A DNA stretch of 6,961 nucleotides from Alphaproteobacteria bacterium (GCA_017308345.1 JAFKFE010000368.1:1-6961); one strand, 5' to 3'; shown: positions 1 to 5,990, numbered from the stretch's first letter. Numbers and translations: made by a program. Notes: generated by a model from the sequence alone, not told the origin.

Positions 1-159
1 GCCGGCATCAACGGCGTGGGTGAGGATGGATGCGACGAGGACACGCGCTCCGCCATGATCGCCTTCGCCAAGGACAAGGGCGCGTCCGGCGTCGATGCCG
101 CGGCGCGCAAGGCGGCTGCGGACCAGGTCAAGACGCTGGACGCGCAGGCCGCGAAGTGA
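1..159 (+). CDS. 3' end of an unrecognised gene (partial)
   Basis: Frame 1 is open from the window edge to a TGA at 157-159, giving 52 C-terminal residues that end in DAQAAK. Nearly every codon ends in G or C, as in the clear genes here, so this is very likely real coding sequence. The visible part is hydrophilic and rich in Ala, Lys and Asp. It has an acidic stretch with one cysteine (GEDGCDEDTR, residues 7-16 of the fragment) followed by what looks like an amphipathic helix. I see no membrane segment and no catalytic motif that I recognise, so no function is assigned. It converges on the molybdopterin oxidoreductase gene with only 47 bases between the two stop codons, and I see no clear terminator hairpin in that gap. 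Confidence 0.7.
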   Translation, partial: AGINGVGEDGCDEDTRSAMIAFAKDKGASGVDAAARKAAADQVKTLDAQAAK

Positions 160-206
160 CCCGAGCCAGGTCGCGACAGCGGTTTAGGCCGTGCGGGCGC
201 AATTGC

Positions 207-2312
207 TCACAGCGCCCTGAGCCAGACCTTGTTGTCGTGGAAGGCGGCGCCGCCATAGGGCGCCGGCGCGTCGGCGCCGGTCAGCACGTTGATGCCCTCG
301 CCGCGCTCATGCGCGCTGTTCGGCCAGATGCCCTCGGCCACCACCACGCCGCGCTTCACGCCGTCGAAAAGCCTGGCGTGCAGCACAAGGTCGCCGCGAC
401 GGTTGCCGACCTCGACGCGGCCGCCGTTCTCGATGCCGAGCGCCGCCGCATCGTCGGGATGCAACAGCAGCTCCGGCCGGCCTTCCCTGGCCTTCGACAC
501 CGGCGTTTCGGCAAAGGTCGAATTGAGGAAGTTGCGCGCCGGCGAGGTGCTCAGGCGGAAAGGGTGTTCCTCGTCCGCCACCTCGATCAGATCGACATGG
601 TCGGGAAACTCCGGCAGCCGCTCTACCGGCCCGAACAGCCCCATGCTCTTCGGCGGCCGGCCAGGCGCCGCCTGCCCTGTCCAGTTGGCCCGGAAGTGGA
701 ATTTCCTGTCGGCATGGCCGAAGCCGCTGATGAAATGCGCGTCGTCGAAATCGGGCTGCAGGTCGACCCATTTCCGTTCCCTCAGGCTGTCGAAGCCGCC
801 GAGCCCGCGCTTGCCGAGGATGATGTCGATATGCTGCCTCTCGGTCAGGCCGAAGCCCGGCCTGTCGGAAACGCCGAGGCGCTTGCCCAGTTCCTCGATG
901 ACATAGTGGTTGGTGCGCGGCCCTTGCGGCGGCTCGATCAGCTTGGGGCCGAGCGTGATGTGCTGGTTGCCGCCGCCCTTGTAGATGTCGTCATGCTCCA
1001 GGAACATCGTCGCCGGCAGCACGACATCGGCAAGCTTTGCCGTATCGGTCATGAATTGCTCGTGCACGCAAGTGAACAGGTCCTCGCGCATGAAACCCTG
1101 TTTCACCAGACGCTGCTCCGGCGCGACATTCACCGGATTGGTGTTCTGGACCAGCATCGCCGTCACCGGCGGGCCGCCATGGAGCGCGTCCTCGGCGCCG
1201 GTCAACACCGGGCCGGTACGCGACTGGTCGAGGTAGCGGACGCTCGGATCGCGCATCGCGGCGCCCTCCAGAACGTCCTGGTTCAATTTGAAGATGCCCG
1301 AATTGGAGTGAAAGGCGCCGCCGCCCTCATATTGCCAGGCGCCGGTGACGGCGGCGATGCAGGAGGCGGCATGCATGTTGACCGAGCCATTGCGCTGGCG
1401 CGAGAAGCCGTAGCCGAGGCGGAAATAGGTCTTCTTCGTCGTGCCGACGAGGTGCGCGAAGGCCTCTATCTCGGCGACAGTCAGCCCGGTGATGGCGGCC
1501 GCCCATTCAGGCGTGCGCATTTTCAGATGCTCCTCCAGCCCGCGCGGATCGTCGGTGTATTTTTCGAGATAGGCGCGGTCGGCCATGCCATCGCGGAACA
1601 GCACATGCATGACCGCGCAGGCAAGCGCGCCGTCGGTGCCGGGCTTCAGCACAAGGCCGAGATCGGCCTGCTTCATGGTGGCGTTCTCATAGATATCGAT
1701 GACGACGATCCTGGCGCCACGCTCCTTGCGCGCCCTGGTCGCATGGGTCATGACATTGACCTGCGTGACCACGGCGTTGGTGCCCCAGATCACCACGCAG
1801 TCGGACTTCGCCATCTCGCGCGGATCGGGACCGCGCAGCGCACCCGCTCCCATCATCCAGCCGGTCCAGGCCAGATTGGTGCAGATCGTGCCGAAGAAGC
1901 CTGAGTATTTCTTCGCATGCCGCAGCCGGTCGATGCCGTCGCGCTGCACCAGCCCCATCGTGCCGGCATAATAATAGGGCCAGACCGTCTGCGAGCCGTA
2001 TTTCTCCTCCGCCCGAACGAACTTTTCCGCGACGAGGTCGAGCGCGGCTTCCCAGCTCGCTTCCTTCCAGGCGCCCTCGCCCTTGGCGCCGGCGCGCACC
2101 AGCGGCTTCAGCAGACGGTCGGGATGATGGACGCGGTCGGCATAGCGCGCGACCTTGGCGCAGACGACGCCCGCCGTGTAGCTGTTCGCCTTGGCGCCAT
2201 GGACGCGGCCGATGCGGTTGTCGTCGAGCAGCTCGACTTCGAGCGCGCAGGTGGAGGGGCAATCGTGCGGACAGGCTGAATGGCCGATCCTGGGCTTGGC
2301 ATGCTGGTTCAT
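207..2312 (-). CDS. Molybdopterin (bis-MGD) oxidoreductase with N-terminal [4Fe-4S] site
   Basis: A 701-residue member of the DMSO reductase / formate dehydrogenase superfamily. The N-terminal iron-sulfur motif is C14-x3-C18-x3-C22-x28-C51 (CPHDCPSTC, then VVCAK), expected to bind one [4Fe-4S] cluster. Segments resembling family cofactor-binding regions follow: VVIWGTN (173-179), QNTNPVNVAP (389-398) and TAKLADVVLPATMFLE (424-439). A C-terminal molybdopterin-dinucleotide-binding domain covers about residues 583-701, starting near FRLSTSPARNF and including GGRVEVGNRRGD. The molybdenum ligand is not certain; C144 in GTICTNLAW lies in about the right region. There is no Tat or Sec signal, so the enzyme should be cytoplasmic. 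The length fits a single-subunit enzyme of the uncharacterised MopB_3-like group, and no partner subunit is nearby. The ATG at 2312 is preceded by only a weak AGG about 8 bases upstream. It lies 110 bp behind ccdA on the same strand and may be co-transcribed. The substrate cannot be read from sequence. Confidence 0.93.
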   Translation of the reverse strand: MNQHAKPRIGHSACPHDCPSTCALEVELLDDNRIGRVHGAKANSYTAGVVCAKVARYADRVHHPDRLLKPLVRAGAKGEGAWKEASWEAALDLVAEKFVRAEEKYGSQTVWPYYYAGTMGLVQRDGIDRLRHAKKYSGFFGTICTNLAWTGWMMGAGALRGPDPREMAKSDCVVIWGTNAVVTQVNVMTHATRARKERGARIVVIDIYENATMKQADLGLVLKPGTDGALACAVMHVLFRDGMADRAYLEKYTDDPRGLEEHLKMRTPEWAAAITGLTVAEIEAFAHLVGTTKKTYFRLGYGFSRQRNGSVNMHAASCIAAVTGAWQYEGGGAFHSNSGIFKLNQDVLEGAAMRDPSVRYLDQSRTGPVLTGAEDALHGGPPVTAMLVQNTNPVNVAPEQRLVKQGFMREDLFTCVHEQFMTDTAKLADVVLPATMFLEHDDIYKGGGNQHITLGPKLIEPPQGPRTNHYVIEELGKRLGVSDRPGFGLTERQHIDIILGKRGLGGFDSLRERKWVDLQPDFDDAHFISGFGHADRKFHFRANWTGQAAPGRPPKSMGLFGPVERLPEFPDHVDLIEVADEEHPFRLSTSPARNFLNSTFAETPVSKAREGRPELLLHPDDAAALGIENGGRVEVGNRRGDLVLHARLFDGVKRGVVVAEGIWPNSAHERGEGINVLTGADAPAPYGGAAFHDNKVWLRAL

Positions 2313-2422
2313 GCGGGCAACCTAGACGGTCGCGGGGGGCGCCGTGTAGGGCCAGATGCGGCGCCGGACTGCTTCTTCTTGCCAAGCGAGCCGAAAATGC
2401 CGGCGCCACCAGCGCCAAGCCG
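2313..2422 (-). other. Spacer between ccdA and the molybdoenzyme, with a weak hairpin and an open in-frame extension
   Basis: This 110-bp gap contains no separate gene that I can support. Just after the ccdA stop, the minus strand can form a GGCGC / GCGCC hairpin (2412-2416 with 2402-2406, 5-base loop). A short TTTT (2397-2394) follows, a poor match to a Rho-independent terminator. Read in the ccdA frame, the spacer stays open for 37 codons beyond the ccdA stop. It ends at a TGA (2311-2309) that overlaps the molybdoenzyme ATG as ATGA. The predicted tail contains GIFGSLGKKKQSG. It has no good internal start codon or ribosome-binding site, so I do not call it a gene. Confidence 0.35.
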
Positions 2423-3142
2423 TCAGAACTGTGTCGTCAGCGCCGTCAGCCACTCGGGCGAGATGTCGACAAGCGCGGTTTCCAGCGCCTTGTCGAAGCC
2501 GGACAGGATCGCCGCGGCGGTCAGGACCAGCAGAATTCCGAGGGCGATCTTCAACCCGCTGCCCGCACCGGCAATGTGCTTGCGCCAACGCAGCAAGGTC
2601 TCGCGCGAGAGCATGCCGAGGACCAGCAACGGCAAGGCGGCGCCGACACCGAAAACAGCCATGGTGGCCGCCACCTGGCCAAGATCGTGCCCCTGTGCGG
2701 CAAGGACGGAAGCGGCGCCGAGGGTGGGACCAACGCAAGGGCTCCAAACCGCGCCAAGCAGCAACCCGACGCCGAATTGCCCCCCGAGGCCAATGGCGGC
2801 AAAGCCGCCGAAGCGCTGTTCGATCCAGTTGCCGGCGGGGCCGGCCGCAAGCGCGACACGCGCCTGGAACGCCGGCACCACCAGCATGACCCCGAGGACC
2901 AGCATCAGCACGGCGGCAACGCCGCGAAAGACACCGCCATCCAACCCGATCGAGAACCCGACCGTGGCGACGAAAAGCCCTATGACGGTGAAAGAGATGG
3001 CAAGTCCCGCGGCCAGCGCGGCCGGACCGTAGCGGTGCTGGCTGACGGCGGCGCCCAGCACGACCGGGATCAGCGGCAGCACGCAGGGCGACAGGGTCGA
3101 CAGCGCGCCGGCCAGAAACGAGAAGCCGTAACCGAGCAGCAT
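2423..3142 (-). CDS. ccdA: CcdA/DsbD-type membrane thiol-disulfide transporter
   Basis: A 239-residue integral membrane protein of the CcdA / DsbD beta-domain family, which passes electrons from cytoplasmic thioredoxin to periplasmic thiol acceptors. About six hydrophobic segments can be seen, near residues 5-34, 42-66, 74-98, 117-148, 155-178 and 195-213. The two redox cysteines sit where the family has them: C20 in LSPCVLPLIP of helix 1 and C136 in WSPCVGPTLG of helix 4, both in the typical Pro-Cys setting. Its length matches free-standing CcdA rather than three-domain DsbD. It starts six to nine bases after the stop of the exported thioredoxin gene, so the two are surely one transcript and probably translationally coupled. 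A GTG at 3145 directly precedes the ATG at 3142; I chose the ATG, but the GTG would add only one residue. No strong ribosome-binding site is visible. Family assignment is firm; the physiological target is inferred from its neighbour. Confidence 0.9.
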   Translation of the reverse strand: MLLGYGFSFLAGALSTLSPCVLPLIPVVLGAAVSQHRYGPAALAAGLAISFTVIGLFVATVGFSIGLDGGVFRGVAAVLMLVLGVMLVVPAFQARVALAAGPAGNWIEQRFGGFAAIGLGGQFGVGLLLGAVWSPCVGPTLGAASVLAAQGHDLGQVAATMAVFGVGAALPLLVLGMLSRETLLRWRKHIAGAGSGLKIALGILLVLTAAAILSGFDKALETALVDISPEWLTALTTQF

Positions 3143-3151
3143 CACTGCGGC

Positions 3152-3547
3152 TCAGATGGTGGCGTCGAGCAGTTGCTTGATGGCATCCGCCCTGGTCTCG
3201 CCGACCAGCCGGCCGACTTCCGTCGCGCCCTTGAAAGTGATCAGCGTGCTCTGCATGCGCGCGCCGAATGCCCGGACCACATCCTTCTGAGAGTCGAAAT
3301 CGACCTCGAAGACGACCAGGTTTGCGTGCTCGGCCGCCGGCAGCAAATGGCCCAGCACCTGCTTCTGCGCCTTGCAGGTCGGGCACCAGGATGCGGTGAT
3401 CTCGACCAGGATCGGCTTGCCTGCCTTCTGCGCGTCCTCGAAGGCCTGCCGCGTGTAAGCCGTGTGGTCGGCGGCCAGCGCCGCCGGAGCCGACGCGAGG
3501 CTCGATACTGCGGCCATGGCGATGAGGAAAGCGCGGCGATCAAGCAT
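3152..3547 (-). CDS. Exported thioredoxin-like protein (Tat-type signal, WCPTC motif)
   Basis: A 131-residue thioredoxin-fold protein. The N-terminus has a twin-arginine-like motif (DRRAFLI, residues 3-9), a hydrophobic stretch and a likely signal peptidase I site after ALA near residue 26. The mature domain is therefore about 105 residues and periplasmic. The redox motif is WCPTC, with cysteines at 55 and 58. The position that is normally the cis-proline of thioredoxins (IPT) reads QST here, with Ser at residue 100. It probably accepts electrons from the CcdA protein encoded 9 bp downstream, making a split DsbD-like relay; the final substrate is unknown. An upstream in-frame ATG exists at 3577, but the one at 3547 is better placed: an AGGAG lies 7 bases before it and the Tat motif then sits at the very N-terminus. 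Resemblance to the DsbD C-terminal domain and to TlpA-like proteins is clear, but no specific gene name is justified. Confidence 0.9.
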   Translation of the reverse strand: MLDRRAFLIAMAAVSSLASAPAALAADHTAYTRQAFEDAQKAGKPILVEITASWCPTCKAQKQVLGHLLPAAEHANLVVFEVDFDSQKDVVRAFGARMQSTLITFKGATEVGRLVGETRADAIKQLLDATI

Positions 3548-3554
3548 TTCAGGA

Positions 3555-3559
3555 CTCCT
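3555..3559 (-). promoter_or_regulatory. Ribosome-binding site that sets the thioredoxin start
   Basis: The minus strand reads AGGAG followed by 7 bases and then ATG at 3547. This is a near-ideal Shine-Dalgarno element. It favours this start over the in-frame ATG ten codons upstream at 3577, whose use would place the site inside the coding region. Confidence 0.75.
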
Positions 3560-3614
3560 GGGGATGTCGGCGGGCAATGCCGCGCCATTGAGGACACGAG
3601 GCTATGCCCCGTAA

Positions 3615-3640
3615 TTCGCGCGAGCGACCGCGAATGTTAC
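3615..3640 (-). promoter_or_regulatory. Candidate ECF-sigma promoter (GTAACA-N16-CGAA) for the thioredoxin-ccdA unit
   Basis: The minus strand carries GTAACA (3640-3635), a 16-base spacer, and CGAA (3618-3615). As I recall, the SigF-type ECF sigma factor of Caulobacter recognises GTAACC-N16-CGAA; this site differs only in the sixth -35 base. Transcription would start near 3608, leaving a leader of about 60 bases before the ATG at 3547. The location, in the only sizeable gap upstream of the redox genes, suits a promoter. The match to a known consensus is from memory and the organism's sigma factors are not in view, so this is an inference. Confidence 0.35.
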
Positions 3641-3659
3641 TACCTCGCGGCAATGTTAC
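3633..3659. repeat. Tandem AATGTTAC (GTAACATT) boxes, 19 bp apart
   Basis: Two identical 8-mers, AATGTTAC on the plus strand, lie at 3633-3640 and 3652-3659. Their starts are 19 bp apart, close to two helical turns. Both sit upstream of the thioredoxin gene, and the proximal one overlaps the -35 element of the candidate ECF promoter. They could be a duplicated -35 element or a pair of operator half-sites for an activator. They are AT-rich islands in a GC-rich background. Confidence 0.4.
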
Positions 3660-3717
3660 CGCCGCCGTCCATGATGATCGCGGCGACCTGCCCCGGCGCT
3701 CGACGAGCCGCCCCGAA

Positions 3718-3746
3718 CTCGACGGGCCGTCTCTCATGGCGTCGAG
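3718..3746 (-). terminator. Weak stem-loop downstream of the ABC-F gene
   Basis: CTCGACG (3718-3724) and CGTCGAG (3740-3746) form a perfect 7-bp stem with a 15-base loop, 28 bases past the ABC-F stop on the minus strand. No T-run follows, so it is at best a weak or Rho-assisted terminator. Its main significance is that the thioredoxin unit may not depend on read-through from the ABC-F gene. The rest of the gap between 3548 and 3773 holds the promoter-like elements listed separately and no convincing gene. Confidence 0.2.
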
Positions 3747-3773
3747 GCGCTGAAATCATGCATCCGGGCTGCC

Positions 3774-5651
3774 CTACTCCGCGATCCCTTCCTCATACTC
3801 CGCCGACATGGTCAGCCACTTGTCCTCGTTCACGGCAAGCGTGTGGGCAAGCTGCGAGCGCTCCTTGGCCAGCCGCGTCGCGGTGGAGGGATCCTTCTCG
3901 TAGATCGCCGGATTGGCGAGCTCGTCCTCGATCAGGTCGATGCGTTTGCGGATGCGGTCCATCAGCGCCTCGGTGGCGCGGATCTCCTTGGCCAAGGGCT
4001 CGAGCGCGGCGCGGCGCTGGGCGGCCTCGCGGCGGCGGTCGGCCTTGGATGCCTTGTCGGCTTCCTTCTGCTCACGGCGGTTGGAGGAGACGCCGGTGAC
4101 CAGCGTCTTATAGTCCTCGAGGTCGCCATCATAGGGATTGACCGCGCCGTCCTTGACCAGCCACAGGCGGTCAGCCGTCGCTTCGAGCAGATGACGGTCA
4201 TGCGAGATCAGGATGACCGCGCCCGGGAAATCGTTCAGCGCATGGATCAGCGATTCACGGCTGTCGATGTCGAGGTGGTTGGTCGGCTCGTCCAAGATGA
4301 AGAGGTTCGGTCCCTCGAAGGCGGAAAGGCCCATCAGCAGGCGCGCCTTCTCGCCGCCCGAAAGATCCTTGGCGGCGGTGTTCATCTTCTCGGTCGACAG
4401 GCCGAACTGGGCGACGCGGGCGCGCACCTTGGCTTCCGGGGCGTCCGGCATCAGCCGGCGCACATGCTCGTAGGCGCTTTCCTCCGGGCGCAAATCGTCG
4501 AGTTGATGCTGCGCGAAGATCGCCACCTTCAACCCTGGAGCGATCGTCATGGTGCCGGCTTCCGGCTTCAGCCGGCCGGCGAGCAATTTGGCGAAAGTCG
4601 ACTTGCCGTTGCCGTTAGCGCCGAGCAGCGCGATGCGATCGTCGGCGTCGATGCGCAGCGTCATCTTCTTCAGGATCGGGTGGCCGGGCGCGTAGCCGAC
4701 ATTGACACCGTTGAGCGCCACGATCGGCGAGGCCACCGTCTTGACCGGCTCGGGGAAGGAGAACGGGCGCACCGTGTCGTTCACCACCGCCGCGATCGGC
4801 TTCAGCTTCTCCAGCGCCTTCAGGCGCGACTGCGCCTGCCTTGCCTTGGAAGCCTTGGCGCGGAAACGCTCGACGAAGGACTCCATGTGCTTGCGCTGAG
4901 CTTCCTGCTTGACGCGGCTTTTCTCCTGCAGTTCCCGCTGCTCGGTGAGCTGGCGCTCGAACTGGTCATAGCCGCCGCGCCAGAAGGTCAGCTTCTTCTG
5001 GTCGAGATGGACGATCGAGTTGACGGCGCGGTTGAGCAGGTCGCGGTCGTGCGAGATCAGCAAAACCGTGTGCGGATATCTGGAAACGTAGTTCTCCAGC
5101 CACAGCGTGCCTTCGAGGTCGAGATAGTTGGTCGGCTCGTCGAGCAGCAGAAGGTCGGGTTCGGAGAAGAGCACGGCGGCCAAAGCCACCCGCATGCGCC
5201 AGCCGCCGGAGAAGGACGAAGCCGGCCGCCGCTGCGCGGCGTCGTCGAAGCCGAGGCCGGCCAGGATGGTGGCCGCGCGGGATTCGGCCGAATGGGCATC
5301 GATGTCGGCCAGCCGCGTGTGGATCTCCGCGATGCGATGCGGATCGGTCGCGGTCTTTTCCTCCTCGAGCAAGGCCTGGCGCTCGACATCGGCCTTCAGC
5401 ACGATTTCGATCAGCGGCTCCTCGGTGGCGGGCGCTTCCTGCGCAACCTGGCCGATGCGGGTGCTCTTCGGCAGGCTGATCGAGCCGGTCTCGGACGGGA
5501 AATCGCCGGTGATCGCCTTGAACAGCGTGGTCTTGCCGGTGCCGTTGCGGCCGACGAGACCGGCCTTGGTGCCGGCCGGCAGGGTCAGCGAGGCATGATC
5601 GAGAAGCAGCCGCCCCGCCATGCGCAGCGTAAGGTCGTTGATGATAAGCAT
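3774..5651 (-). CDS. ABC-F family ATPase (YheS/Uup-like ribosome-associated)
   Basis: A 625-residue soluble protein with two ABC ATPase domains and no membrane segments, typical of the ABC-F family, whose members bind the ribosomal E site and act on stalled or slow ribosomes. Domain 1 has Walker A GRNGTGKTT (34-42), signature SFSGG (146-150), Walker B LLLLDE (167-172) and H-loop His201. A charged linker of about residues 226-300, with many Arg, Lys and Gln, fits the P-site tRNA-interacting helices. Domain 2 has Walker A GANGNGKST (344-352), signature LSGGE (430-434), Walker B FILDE (451-455) and H-loop His484. The tail from about 525 to 625 looks like a coiled coil. Length and layout resemble E. 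coli YheS (about 637 residues). An ATG at 5741 would add 30 residues, but homology begins at MLIINDLTLRMAGR, so 5651 is chosen. No clear ribosome-binding site precedes either. It is probably housekeeping; nothing points to a resistance role. Confidence 0.92.
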   Translation of the reverse strand: MLIINDLTLRMAGRLLLDHASLTLPAGTKAGLVGRNGTGKTTLFKAITGDFPSETGSISLPKSTRIGQVAQEAPATEEPLIEIVLKADVERQALLEEEKTATDPHRIAEIHTRLADIDAHSAESRAATILAGLGFDDAAQRRPASSFSGGWRMRVALAAVLFSEPDLLLLDEPTNYLDLEGTLWLENYVSRYPHTVLLISHDRDLLNRAVNSIVHLDQKKLTFWRGGYDQFERQLTEQRELQEKSRVKQEAQRKHMESFVERFRAKASKARQAQSRLKALEKLKPIAAVVNDTVRPFSFPEPVKTVASPIVALNGVNVGYAPGHPILKKMTLRIDADDRIALLGANGNGKSTFAKLLAGRLKPEAGTMTIAPGLKVAIFAQHQLDDLRPEESAYEHVRRLMPDAPEAKVRARVAQFGLSTEKMNTAAKDLSGGEKARLLMGLSAFEGPNLFILDEPTNHLDIDSRESLIHALNDFPGAVILISHDRHLLEATADRLWLVKDGAVNPYDGDLEDYKTLVTGVSSNRREQKEADKASKADRRREAAQRRAALEPLAKEIRATEALMDRIRKRIDLIEDELANPAIYEKDPSTATRLAKERSQLAHTLAVNEDKWLTMSAEYEEGIAE

Positions 5652-5742
5652 AAGCGGCTTTTGCACGGGAGATCGGCGCTTCGCAAGAGCCAGCGCCCGG
5701 GTGAGGCTCGCGCGGACCGGCCGGCAAAAAGCCCGATGCATT

Positions 5743-5767
5743 GGAACCAGTTGATTGCCGGAACGTT
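5743..5767 (+). promoter_or_regulatory. Candidate EcfG (general stress sigma) promoter
   Basis: The plus strand reads GGAAC (5743-5747), exactly 16 bases, then CGTT (5764-5767). This matches the alphaproteobacterial EcfG consensus GGAAC-N16/17-CGTT at all nine specified bases. It lies in the divergent gap between the ABC-F gene and the plus-strand genes. Transcription would begin near 5773-5776, directly in front of a GTG-started small ORF at 5777. It may also feed the secreted LprI-like gene at 6062. The motif match is seen directly; activity is inferred. Confidence 0.55.
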
Positions 5768-5776
5768 TTGACGCCC

Positions 5777-5890
5777 GTGATCCGCTATCTCGCCCTCGCC
5801 TTCATCTTCTTCCAGGTCGCCACGACAGCCGCGCTGGCGACGCAGGTGGTTCTGTTCGAGAGCGGGATGGCCGACGTGCTCCCCAACTGA
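5777..5890 (+). CDS. Small predicted membrane or exported peptide (37 aa)
   Basis: A short ORF opening with GTG and ending with TGA at 5888-5890. It encodes 37 residues, with a hydrophobic core from about residue 2 to 25 (IRYLALAFIFF, then VATTAALATQVVLF) and a short polar tail. It could be a single-pass membrane peptide or an uncleaved signal-like segment. About 34 of 37 codons end in G or C, the bias of genuine genes here, while the longer ORFs in other frames at this place look like shadows. No Shine-Dalgarno precedes the GTG. With the EcfG-like promoter just upstream, the message would be leaderless or nearly so. An in-frame TTG at 5768, with GGA 5 bases before it, would give 40 residues but overlaps the predicted start of transcription. 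Its role is unknown; stress induction is inferred from the promoter only. Confidence 0.45.
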   Translation: MIRYLALAFIFFQVATTAALATQVVLFESGMADVLPN

Positions 5891-5908
5891 AGGGCGCGCC
5901 GACATTGC

Positions 5909-5934
5909 CGACCTCCCCCGAGTTAGGGAGGTCG
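5909..5934 (+). terminator. Strong stem-loop after the small ORF
   Basis: CGACCTCCC (5909-5917) pairs perfectly with GGGAGGTCG (5926-5934), a 9-bp GC-rich stem with an 8-base loop, 18 bases past the small ORF stop. There is no T-run after it. It could be a terminator or attenuator, or a piece of a rhizobial intergenic palindromic repeat; CTCCC...GGGAG stems of this kind are common between rhizobial genes. It may separate the EcfG-driven transcript from the gene at 6062. The DNA from here to about 5985 holds no ORF that I trust. Confidence 0.45.
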
Positions 5935-5990
5935 CGCTCCTTCACCGATCACGCTGGTCGGACTTCGCTCACCACATCGCGGATTTGGCG

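Noticed and set aside
199..206. GCAATTGC palindrome in the convergent gap as a terminator
   Set aside because: A self-complementary 8-mer with no loop or T-run; it cannot act as a standard terminator hairpin.
30..1904. A 624-codon plus-strand ORF opposite the molybdopterin oxidoreductase
   Set aside because: It is antisense to a gene with clear family motifs and reads as an Arg-, Ala- and His-rich sequence without recognisable domains, the usual mirror of strong GC3 bias.
2322..3386. A 354-codon minus-strand ORF overlapping ccdA and the thioredoxin gene in another frame
   Set aside because: The two genes in the other frames carry the CcdA helices and the WCPTC motif with a Tat signal; this frame is Arg/Gly-rich filler.
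3549..3737. A 62-codon minus-strand ORF just upstream of the thioredoxin gene
   Set aside because: Arg-rich, no ribosome-binding site or family resemblance, and it covers the promoter-like elements.
2576..4099. A 507-codon plus-strand ORF across the redox genes and the 3' end of the ABC-F gene
   Set aside because: It spans three well-supported minus-strand genes and an intergenic promoter region, and has no coherent protein features.
3843..5771. A 642-codon plus-strand ORF opposite the ABC-F gene
   Set aside because: It mirrors a gene with both complete ATPase motif sets, and its product is low-complexity with no recognisable domain. It is a composition effect, not a second gene.
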